DNA of 64,000 nt, taken from contig JAKCPI010000983.1 in the NCBI GenBank assembly GCA_023213315.1, positions 1 through 64,000 on the forward strand, in the 5' to 3' direction. The position numbers and the translations under genes are program-made. The DNA is from Euborellia annulipes. Its lineage: Eukaryota; Arthropoda; Insecta; Dermaptera; Anisolabididae. Within the stretch, counting starts at the first letter, position 1. Each line of letters starts with the position of its first letter. The notes below the pieces were generated by a model. That model ran no database searches and was not told the DNA's origin. It saw only the letters and a list, made by a program, of their open reading frames with translations. This document shows positions 24,801 to 36,800 of the stretch, piece after piece.

Positions 24801-27800
24801 ATTTTGTTCCTTAAAATGCGAAAAAATCATTAAAAATGATCGATTTTTTCTGATTTTTCCCAATTTTTTCACTGATTTTCTACATATTCCTGCGGACAGA
24901 CCCACGTCACCCTACCTTAAACATCCCTCAACTAAAAAAAAATATATAGGACAAAGCGGGTGTGGTGTGAGCGATTCCGAAACCCTTGCAAGAAAATGGA
25001 AGATTCACAACTCAGTTGGTCAAATTGGCAAATATGCGGCTAACTTTCATTTTTTTGACCTGATCTTTACAAATTTAAACTTAAATATACGGATTCTTCT
25101 ATGTCCTTCAATATTTCTATATTTTATCTAAAGGGGTAAAAATTATTTCTTGTCAATATTTGAAAAAAATTCTTCTTGCAAGGGCTTCGGAATCGCCCAC
25201 ACCCCACCCGCTTTGCCCTATATATTTTTTTTTAGTTGAGGGATGTTTACGGAAGGGTGATGTGGGTCTGTCAGCTGGAATATGTAGAAAATCAGTGAAA
25301 AAATTGGGAAAAATCAGAAAAAATCGATCATTTTTAATGATTTTTTTGCATTATAAAGGACAAAATCCTCCCCCGCATCCCCCCTTGGATCCAAATGTTA
25401 ATGTTTTTTAACTTTTCACTTCTCTAGACCTTCTGAAGAAATGTTAAGGCTAAAATATTCCTTTTCATCCCTCCAAATTCTTTTCGTGGCCCTATAATTA
25501 ACGAAAAGGGGTGGAAATAAGTAGGGGCTCCCTCCTGAAAACGATACGTGGTGGGGGAAAGCGAAGGTCTTATTTGGATTCAGGAGGATTCTGAAGGAAT
25601 TTTCTCGAGGCAATTTTTCTTGTTGCACAGTGTTATTTAGAAGAAGAATGCGTTGGAATGTCATTCAAAGTGTGATTGTTTTTCGACGTCTAAAGTATTC
25701 CCTGTTGATTTTTTTGCAATTCAATTTTAATTCATTTTTGATTTTGTCAAATTATATATTAATACAATAAATTTGAATGCTTTTTACTTTCACTTACCTC
25801 TATATATTCAATGTCGAGATTTTGAAGGATCTTCACATTTTGAGGTCTAATAAGGGATCCATATCTGGCTATTAAGGATACTTCTGTCTGTCTGTCTTTA
25901 TCCAAACCAAGCTCCATCCCCGATCTCTCTAAGGAAAAAAAGATTAAAAATTTAATTATATAACAAGTTTTATTATTTTTCATTTGAGAAATTTAATTAT
26001 TTAAATATTTTAATTGGCTTTAATTTTTGATCAGAATTCGCAACCAGGAGATAAATTAACGCAATAAACAAAATCTTTTATTTAAATTTTTATTCGCTAA
26101 ACGTTTCGGTCGTCAATCACGACCTTCATCTGGGCAAATATTATCAAATATACTGGTACAAGATCTTAGGTGCCCTGATAATTGGCAAATATATGCCCTG
26201 ATGATGTTCGTGATTGTCGACCGAAACGAAAAAAAAAAAAAAAAAATTAAATAAAAGATTTTGTTTATTTAATCTCCTGGCTGCAAAGTTCCTGCGAATC
26301 CTGAGTAAATCTCCACAGGTTTCAAAATTACGGGAAGTTGTCCAAATGTATTGTAGTTTGAAAGTTTTTTTTTTTTTAACAATTTTATCTTGAGATTTTT
26401 TTTTTTTTTTTTATTAAACAAGATTATGTTGAGTAGAGGAAATTATTTTCAAATTAATGTTTTTTTTTTTTTTTTTTCACTACCTGCGTAAAATCTCTGC
26501 CGATACGCAATTTTCAATCAAGTGTTTGTTAAACAAACAAACAAAGAGGAGGGGGATAGAAAAAAGAGGAGATAGGGCTCGGCTTGCTTGCCTGTTACAT
26601 TCTAATAAAGCTCTATTATCTCTTATTGGATTTTTTTTTTCTATTTTTCAGCGTTTAGATTAATTTTATATCTAAACACTGATAACAAAAAGTAGGTGAT
26701 TATGTTTTGAGAAAAATTCATTCTTAATTAAGGGCGTTTTAAGGAGCGGAAGACAGTGGCGGATCCAGAGGAGTTTCTCGGAGGGGCTAATCTGGTGTGA
26801 CTGGTCGCACAGCACACTTATTATCGGTAATTTAAAGGTGCATTCTGTAGTTGTTTACCAAAATTTATATACAAATCAAATTTTTGAGTATTAATTTTTA
26901 AAATTTTATATTAAAAAATACAATTTTTTCCCCCAAAAAAATATTTTTCTCAAATCTCGGGGGGGGGGGTAATTACCCCCCCTTTACCCCCCCCTTGTAT
27001 CCGCCCTTAGTGGGTGAACATCCAGGGTAAACTGAACGCATCGCGTGCCTGGGAGCATCGATGTGTAACTAACCATCCTAACAGACAGAAACGTATCCAA
27101 GGGGCTCCAACAATTTCCAACATTTCTATGGATACTCATTGCAATTTTGCAATTTTACTTGAAAAGAGCCTCGGGAAGTTTTCTGAAATCGCAAAAATTA
27201 ATTTTTATTATTTATAATGGTTTTATATAATTATATTTTTAAGTTTTATCATACGTTTAAGATTTTAAGATATAAGAAAAAACAAGATGTACAAAAAAAA
27301 GAAAGCTACAAAAAATTATATAATTTAATTTATTTAGAAACTTGGAATAAAGAAGTGGAGGAAGATATAAGTAGTAAGATTTTAACTCCTATTGGCTGAA
27401 ATTGCCTTAAACTTGACAAGAAATTATTTAATTATTTGACTTTTCTTTTTTTTTTTTTAGAATTAATTCACACTCAAGATTCATACTTCGAATCATTTCA
27501 TTCATCTCCATATTCACCAAAAGGCATCCCATCATCATCATCATTTCATTTCATCTGAACATCTTTCTCAGGGAAAAGGGTGCGTGGGTGGGTTGGGGTG
27601 GGATTGGATGGGGGAGGGTAGGACGGGGAAGGGATGGTAGGAGGGGATGGGGAGAGTGGGATGGGGAAGGGTTGGATGGTAAGGATGGGATGGGGAGAGG
27701 GAGATGGGGATGTGGGGGGGATATGATGGGATGGGGAATGGTGGAGGGCGGGATGGATGAGGGGGAGGGGGTAGTATGGGAAAGGGGGTCGGGGGGAGAG

Positions 27801-30800
27801 AGGGGGGATAGGAAGGGGGATGGTGAGGGTGGGATGGGGTGGGGCGGGATGGGGGGGTCGTATGGGGAGAGTGGGTCGGATGGGGGGAGGGAGAGGGGAG
27901 GGTGGGATAGGGAGGGGATGGTAGAGGGTGGAATGGAGTGGTGGATGGTGGAGGATAGGATGGGGGGTCGTATGGGGGAGAGTGGGATGGGGGGGGGGAG
28001 GGGGCGGAGGGGAGGAGGGGGGAGGGGCGAGGGGGAGGAAGGCGAGGGGGCGGGGAGGGAGAGGGGGCGAGGGGCGAGGGGGCGAGGAGGGGCGAGGGGG
28101 GGGGCGGGGCGGGGGGCGAGGGGGCATCTACCCCATCCTGCCCTCTCCCCATTCCAGTCCAACCCACCCACCCTCCCCCATCTCACCCTCCCCCCATACG
28201 ACCCTAATCCAACCACTCTCCCCATCCCACTCTCCTCCCATCCCACCTCAACCGACCCAACCACTCTTTTTCCCGAGAAAGATGTTTAGATGGGTGGCCT
28301 CGCATAACCAAGAGAGTTGAACATCCGGCGAGGGGAATGACAAGACATAGAAAAAAAAAAAAAAAAAACATTCGAGCCCAAAAAATGATGTTGACATAAG
28401 GGCATATTTAATCTGTTACAAGATCTCAAAATATACATGGAGATGAAAAAAAATATTTTCTATCAATCTTATCAAAATCACTCATGAAGGTATTTTTGAA
28501 AAAATTGTCATTTTTTTAAATATTCACACTTTTTTTCCCATTCACACTCACATTCACTCACACATACACACATACTTTTCAGCATCCTAGGCCAAATAAG
28601 ACTTTGACGATAACCATTATTATGAAAATATATATTGGGCTCCAGGCATTCTTATTTAAATCCGAAAACTAGACAACAGTATTATATTTTCGTGTAAGCT
28701 CGAGATTTACTTGTCGGTATTTAGAGCAGATGATACGCTGTAGGGGATATTAAAAAACAAATTTTTGGTTTGGCTTTTATTGAAGAAACTTAATTATGAC
28801 CGACCAATGTGTGCAACAGCAATTGGTTTCGGTTTCAAAAGAAACCATTTTCAAGGCCTGAAAATGAAAAATACAATTCGTCGTTACATCGCAAAATCAC
28901 AACAGATAAACAGAAATTACACAAAGTATTGACATTTATTATGTATTTTTCATTTTCACCGACAAGCAAATCTCCAGCTTACACGAAGATTCTTATTTAA
29001 GCCATTAAATATATCTATAGGTATACGGTATATTCGTTAATGTCCATCAGTTTGTCTGTTAGAGCAACTTTCCGAATACCGGTAATTCAATTTCTCAAAT
29101 GAAAAATAATAATAAAACTTTATATAATTAATAATTAAAATTTCTTTTAAGATGTGTTTGTGTTTGTTTGTTTGTTGTGTAGGTACGCCTCGTTGACCGT
29201 CTGCCTGTTTGGAACGGGGGCGAATGCTCTCAACGTTGCTGTTTTAACACGTAAAGATCTCGCTGCAGCACCAATCAATCGATTACTAATGTGGCTCGCA
29301 GCCTGCGATATGCTCCTTATGCTGGATTATGTACCATTTGCCATCTATTATTATATTATACACCCAGGTGAGCAGACATCGGGGCTTTAAATGTCGTATA
29401 TATTAATATTTATTAAAATCGGTCGGTGGGGTGCAAGGGACGCCCGTATGGCTAATATAGAAAAATATGTTTGTGTCTCATTGTCTATGAATTTTCTGAT
29501 TCCTTTCTTTTAGCTTTCTCTTTATTACCCTAAAAAAGGGCGCGAAAAGACAATTTGAACCAAATATCTCTAAAAATAATGAAAATTTTGAAGAAATATA
29601 AACATGAATTAAACTTACCTTTTCGAGTTTTTTCTTGATTCATTTTATTTATCAGCTATAGTCGTATAAACAGTAATAGAAATATTTTGCTTGTGATTAT
29701 TAGAATATTAAATAAAATACAGTAGAAATAATTATGGCTAAAGTCTAGGATACGATAAGTAAAATTTCATTAATATTGGCAAGTTTTTCCGGGAAAATTC
29801 ACCCTCCCTTCCCTTTATTAGCCTGATCGAGATATATGCCAAAATAAGGAACATTTTGAAGAAATACGAGGACCACATTAACTATTAAAAAAATGCATTT
29901 TTACTTACTTTCAGGGCCGCAGACAGGGGGGGGGGGCAGGGGGGCTATATCCCCGGGGCCCGGGCCCTCCGAGGGGGCCCGGGCCCATTGCGCTCCAACC
30001 TGAAAATTCTAATAAAAAAATAATTTTCATGATTAAAATTTCAATTAGAAAAAATCATTTCTTGAAATTTTTTCGCTCACAGGGCCCGGGCCCCCTTTAA
30101 GCTCAAATCTTAAAATTTCAATTAGAAAAAATAATTTTCTTTAAATTTTTTCCCTCAGAGGCCCTTAAAGGGCCCGCCTTTTAAGCTCAAATCTTAAAAT
30201 TTCAATTAGAAAAAATCATTTCTTGAAATTTTTTCCCTCAGAGGGCTCGGGCCCCCTTTAAGCTCAAATCTTAAAATTTCAATCAGAAAAAATCATTTCT
30301 TGAAATTTTTTCCCTCAGAGGGCCCGGGCCCCCTTTAAGCTCAAATCTTAAAATTTCAATTAGAAAAAATAATTTTCTTCAAATTTTTTCCCTCAGAGGC
30401 CCTTAAAGGGCCCGCCTTTTAAGCTCAAATCTTAAAATTTCAATTAGAAAAAATCATTTCTTGAAATTTTTTCCCTCAGAGGGCCCGGGCCCCCTTTAAG
30501 CTCAAATCTTAAAATTTCAATTAGAAAAAATTATTTCTTGAAATTTTTTCCCTCAGAGGGCCCGGGCCCCCTTTAAGCTCAAATCTTAAAATTTCAATAG
30601 AAAAAATCATTTCTTGAAATTTTTTCCCTCAGAGGGCCCGGGCCCCCTTTAAGCTCAAATCTTAAAATTTCAATTAGAAAAAATAATTTTCTTCAAATTT
30701 TTTCCCTCAGAGGCCCTTAAAGGGCCCGCCTTTTAAGCTCAAATCTTAAAATTTCAATTAGAAAAAATCATTTCTTGAAATTTTTTCCCTCAGAGGGCCC

Positions 30801-33800
30801 GGGCCCCCTTTAAGCTCAAATCTTAAAATTTCAATAGAAAAAATCATTTCTTGAAATTTTTTCCCTCAGAGGGCCCGGGCCCCCTTTAAGCTCAAATCTT
30901 AAAATTTCAATTAGAAAAAATCATTTCTTGAAATTTTTTTCCCTCAGAGGGCCCGGGCCCCCTTTAAGCTCAAATCTTAAAATTTCAATTAGAAAAAATC
31001 ATTTCTTGAAATTTTTTCCCTCAGAGGGCCCGGGCCCCCTTTAAGCTCAAATCTTAAAATTTCAATTAGAAAAAATCATTTCTTGAAATTTTTTCCCTCA
31101 GAGGGCCCGGGCCCCCTTTAAGCTCAAATCTTAAAATTTCAATCAGAAAAAATCATTTCTTGAAATTTTTTCCCTCAGAGGGCCCGGGCCCCTTTTAAGC
31201 TCAAATCTTAAAATTTCAATTAGAAAAAATAATTTTCTTGAAATTTTTTCCCTCAGAGGCCCCCCTTTAAGCTCAAATCTTAAAATTTCAATTAGAAAAA
31301 ATAATTTTCTTTAAATTTTTTCCCTCAGAGGGCCCGGGCCCCCTTTAAGCTCAAATCAAGTTTCAATCATCTTTTCACGACTCAGGATAGCTAAAAACGC
31401 AGATTTCAGTGGCTAATTTTCAAAAAAATTTCCATACCCCCAGATTCCCCCGGAAAACCTCTGTCCAGGTCTGGCCTCGATAAATTATTGTAACTCTTTT
31501 TTTTTTAGGAAATTTTGAAAAATTTTTAAATAACTTTATTTAAATAAATATTGTAAGCTGTATGTATGTATGTATGTATGTATAACTATTTCAAAGGTTG
31601 TGTCAAAAACTGTGTAAAAAATTGTTGGCATGAGCCACAATAACCTTTTAAATAAGTTCTAATTTTTTTTTTTTTTTTGTGGGGGAGGGGGCCCGTATTA
31701 GTAAGTAGCCCCGGGGCCCGTCAAGTCTGTCTGCGGCCCTGCTTACTTTTTTGGAATTTTTCTTTCTCCATTGTAATTTAGATGACAAAAACCTTGCGCC
31801 TGGCCTATTCTGATTGAGATAAGTAAAGAAATTTATTAAATAGAGTTGAAAATATAATTAATAATTGATACAGGACAGAGGAGTTGGCAGCCAATTTTAG
31901 AGCCTCTATATTAAATAAAAACTCTCAATTCTGGATACGTTTCGGCTTTATTCTACTAAGGCCATCATCAGTCCCATTAGAGCTGGAAAGACATACATTA
32001 ATATATAAAGATGACCGTTACAAAATACAAATAAAATATTTTATATAAAATATAAAAATCTCACAGTATTAATATATAGAGTTGTTATATTGGAATATTT
32101 TTTATATACATTAGTTGGTATATAAATAATTTCTATTTTGTATGCTTCCAGTTTTCCAGTTTCTTTATATATTAATGTATGTCTTTCCAGCTCTAATGGG
32201 ACTGATGATGGCCTTAGTAGAATAAAGCCGAAACGTATCCAGAATTGAGAGTTTTTATTTAATATAGAGGCTCTAAAATTGGCTGCCAACTCCTCTGTCC
32301 TGTATCAACTGATATCTACAGCCACCTTATCTTATATCAATATAATTAATAATTATTAACGAAAATTGTTTATTTTTAAAAATATTGAACGATAAAAGGA
32401 GCTAACTTCATGTTGTATTAAAAGTATTCACTGACTTTTTTTTAGTAAAAAGGCTCGAGTTTGCTACACTTATTAAGAACATCTTTGGGTCCGCGGACCA
32501 CCAATGGAGGCCCGCGTCTTTCGGTAAATATAGTAGGTTCTGATTTAAATTCTGTTTTAGATTAAAAAATATTCAACAACTTCGAGGTAGACCCTGGGTC
32601 CGTGGGCCTCCATTTTCCTATTTATAGAAAAAATTATTCTTTGTTTTTTTTTTTTTTTTTCAATTATCATCTGAAGTTAGCTCCTTTATCATTTATTATT
32701 AAAAAAAAAATAAACAATTTTCGTTAAAATTATTAATTATATTTTCAACTCTATTTAATTAATTTCTTTACTTATCTCAATCAGAATAAGTCAGGCGCAA
32801 GGTTTTTGTCATCTAAATTACGACGGAGAAAGGAAAAACCCAAAAAAGTAAGTAAAAATACATTTTTTAATGGTTAATGTGGTCTTCGAATTTATTCAAA
32901 ATTTTCGTTATTTTGGCATATATCTCGATCAGGCTAATAAAGGGAAGGGAGGGTGAATTTTCCCGGAAAAACTTGCCAATATTAATGAAATTTTACTTAC
33001 CGTATTCTCGACTCACGCGCGCCGACGCCGCTCCGACACCCCCTTAAATAAGCCAGTATATTAATTGTCGGAAACGCGATGTCTGCTGTCTGTTTAAATA
33101 AAGACAGCAAGTTGGAGGGGGTCCAGTACAATTATAAAAAAATTAACTGCCAGCATTTCGCTAACAGAGAGAATACTCTTGTAATGGCTACTGTTGTTGC
33201 TGAATGAATTACTTAACCCGCAGTGTTCTCATTTAAAAGAGCAAAGGAAAACAAAATTAAATAAGAGAGAGAGACAAGGAAATGTCGTTAAAACAATAAC
33301 CATGATGATGATGAAATTAGCAAAATCTGATACAATCAACTAAACAACATCATCTCTCTGCTTTCTCTGCTCTTTGCATTTCTGACTCTTTAAATTAATA
33401 AACTTTCATTCCAACTAAAAGTTTTTAATTAAAATGACAAAAACGAAACAGAGAGTGAAATTTATCTTTTTATTTTTTTTTCTCTCTGTATTTTCTGGTG
33501 TGACTGGCTGCACTATCTCATTTTCGGTAATTGAAAGTTGTGTTCTGTGCTTGACATATATTTCCTATAGTATGTAGTATAGTTTCCTCTGATCTATTTA
33601 TATAACTCGTTAATGTCCGTCTGTCAGTCTGTCACTCTCTATTAGGGCAACTTTCCGTTGGAATTTCAAAACCAAATTTTATATGCTTAAAGAGGACCTT
33701 CTAGGGATTACAGGAAAATTATTTTCATCCCAGAATTCCTATAACATTTTGAGTTATTAATTCCTAAAGTTACGATTTCTTCCATAGGAAATGTATAGAG

Positions 33801-36800
33801 CAGTGGCGTAACTAGATTTTTTTAGGCCTATAAGCAAATTCTAGCTACGGGGTCCCTACAAACATATTTTTTATTTCATATTTTAATATTTCTAAACGAT
33901 ATCTATAAATAAAAAGAAAGTTAAAAATATAAAATGTGTGATTATTTTATATACCAGTAAATAATACAATAAATAAATAAATTTTTAAAGGAGCCGCCTA
34001 AAACCGCGGGCCCGAAAGCGTTGATTCCCTGGAACTACGCTACCCCCGCCCTGGACCTCCTTGTTCACCTTGGCACAAATTATTCTTCCACTTTGAAAAT
34101 TTCAATTCCCCCTCTTAAATTTTAAATTCCCCGGGAGAGAGCCCTTTTTTTTTTTTAGATGGTTTTTTTTTTTTTTAAAAAAAAAAAAAAGGGGGGTAGG
34201 GGTTTTTGGGGGGGGGTTTTTCCTCAAGCAGGCACATTGGAATAGTAATATTTTTTTTTTTTCATAATTAAGTAAAGGCGAGCCTACGGGCTTTGTCTAG
34301 TTGGTAGCGTGCCCACCTTCTATACCAAACGTCGCGGGTTCGGACCCCAGGCAGTTCGATGATTTGGTATCCAAATGGCTTAAATAGAAATGCCTGGACC
34401 CCCAATAGATATTTTCATGAAATAACGGTTATCGTCAAGTCTTATATGGCCTAAGTTGCCGAAAAGACTGTGTGAGTGTGAGTGTGAATGAGAAAAAAGT
34501 GTTTTTTTAAGGCGAGCGACCGCCGCAGGCGGGCCCGAGCCAGTTGAGGGGGGGGCGACCATTTCATCTATGAAGTAAAGTCTGCTTAAAACAATTTTGA
34601 GCGAAAAATGAGAAAATACATTTTAAAAACATATAGTTCATTTTCTTCTTCCGAGTTGTGTTGAAATTTCCCTTAATTGAGGCACTTGCTGGAGTCGAAC
34701 CCACGCTCTCTCTCCCGTTGTTTACCCCCTGCCTCTAAGGTAGTAGGCTAATAAACAAAGCACAAAATTTTGAGTTGAGTTGAGAATCTACACTGTAAAA
34801 AAAATATGATTCATATACTTCGGTGATTTAATATTAATATACCCAGGATATGAAATAAAATTAATATAAAAGTTTATGAACAAATTACCAACTTTTAAAC
34901 TTATCTTTTTCTTTGTGTGCCGCCAAATTTTGAAATCGTTAAAAGTGTACCGCGACAAGTTGAGAATCACTGGTCTAAACGTTCTCAAATAACTCGACTA
35001 CCTCAAGGAATTTTTATTAATAATATTTTATAATTATTTTAAGGAAACTTGAAATTATTCTTTTAAAATTTATTTCACAAATCTAAATTTATTAAATTCT
35101 GGTTTGAAATTCGAGCTCTAAACTATTTAAATATTTATGAAGTATATTAAAATCATAATAATTAAATAATTTTTCAACTAAATAGCTATAAAAATTCAAA
35201 TTAAAATTAACAATTTTTACCAAAATAATTAATTTTAAATATACAAGAAATTTGTTAGGTTGGCAACAAATTGAACTTTCTCATATATATTCATAAACAG
35301 TTTATGAAACAGTGTTCCTATACTTGTATAGGAAGTTTTCTTGAAAATTTTTAGCAGTGTATCTAAACACTTCTCAGCTATTATCTGTATCAGTAACTCA
35401 AGGGTGAGGAGTAACAAATTATTATTTAATTACCCACAGGCTTTTAGAAGTAAGGTAAAAAAGACGAAAGGGAGGAACAAGTAATATAAAGAAAAAATCT
35501 GGTGTGACTGGGCATAGCACACAACTTTCTCTTACCTTCGGTAATCGAAAGTTGTGCACTGTGCTTGTCACACCAGATTTTTTGTGTCGACATGTATTTA
35601 GTTTCCGACAGTATGGTACATTCGATTTTCAAGATGTAAAATTTATAAGTATGGCAAAATGTTTATATTTTGTTACTATGGCAACCATTTCTCCTATCTT
35701 TTCTATGGAGAACAAGAATAAAGTGGTCTTCAGAAGATTTCAATCACAAAATGAGAATATACATTTTAAAGAGCAACTAAAAAATAGTTGATATATGAAT
35801 TTTAAAAAAATCGTTGGAGCAAATTTTGAGAAAATCGAAAAAAACTGAAAAGTGCATCAGTAAAGTACTAGTACTTTTTGGTCGATTTTGTTCAAAAGCT
35901 TCGTGTCACGTCCCATGGGGGTGTCTAACTTAAATATAAAATTTCAACCTCCTAGCTCTTTTCGTTCTTGAGATATTTTGTTCACAGACACACACACACA
36001 CAGACAGACAGACAGACCATGTCGCAAAAACCACTTTTTTGGATTCAGGGGACCTCAAAACGTGAAGATCCATCAAAATCTCGACATCGAATTTTTGACA
36101 TGAATCCAATACTTTCTCTCTATATATATATTACATATATACATAGGTAAGAGAAAGTAAAAAAGAAAAAAAATGAATTCTTATCTGTTCACAGATCGTC
36201 AAGACTTTCCATATTCGGGCGCTGTGTTTATGCTTTTTCACATGCATACGACCAATATTCTCCACACATCGTCCATTATGTTGACATTGAGTCTTGCTAT
36301 CTGGAGATACGTGGCTGTCGTGTGTCCTCAACTTGTACAACGTTGGCTCACTCCTGTGGCGTATCGCCAAGCGTTAACGATATCGTTACTCCTTCCCTGG
36401 GTGCTCTACGCGCCGGCTTTATTCACTTTCTCAATCAAGGTAAGGTAGATTTTATTGTAGATAACGAGCTAAGAGTAAAAATAAATTTTAATATTTTACA
36501 GGCGAGAGAAGTTGAACCCGGTGATCTTGCTTATCACACTGACCTCGTTGGTGATGGCTGGTCTGCTCGTCTCACATTATGGATAATCACCATTTTTATT
36601 AAACTTCTTCCATGTGTGATTCTCACGTTACTCAGTTGGCGTTTAATTGTCGCTTTAACGGAAGCTGGACGCCGCCGTGCTGAATTACTTGGTGATAACA
36701 AACAAGAACGAGCACGAAGAACAACGCGCATGTTAGTGGCAGTTATGATTCTGTTTCTGACAACTGAATTGCCACAAGCGGCGTTAGGTTTACTCTCGGC

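Larger units (their letters stand above)
29748..33005. mobile_element. Large inverted-repeat element with two nested insertions
   Basis: Arms of about 330 bp pair: 29748-29911 plus 31750-31866 plus 32355-32415 on the left, and 32676-33003 on the right. The left arm was split first or later by a hAT-like minisatellite element (29912-31741) and a foldback (31867-32338). The loop (32416-32675) contains GGGTCCGCGGACC. A partial third arm is at 4040-4245. Confidence 0.7.

Noticed and set aside
27546..28320. Several open frames of 130-237 codons in multiple phases on both strands
   Set aside because: They are pure Gly/Arg or Pro/Ser low-complexity translations of the G-rich/C-rich block and overlap one another. 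No domain, splice or start context.
30020..31360. CRISPR-like direct repeat array
   Set aside because: Units are contiguous with no unique spacers, lie inside a eukaryotic transposon shell, and the context is an intron.
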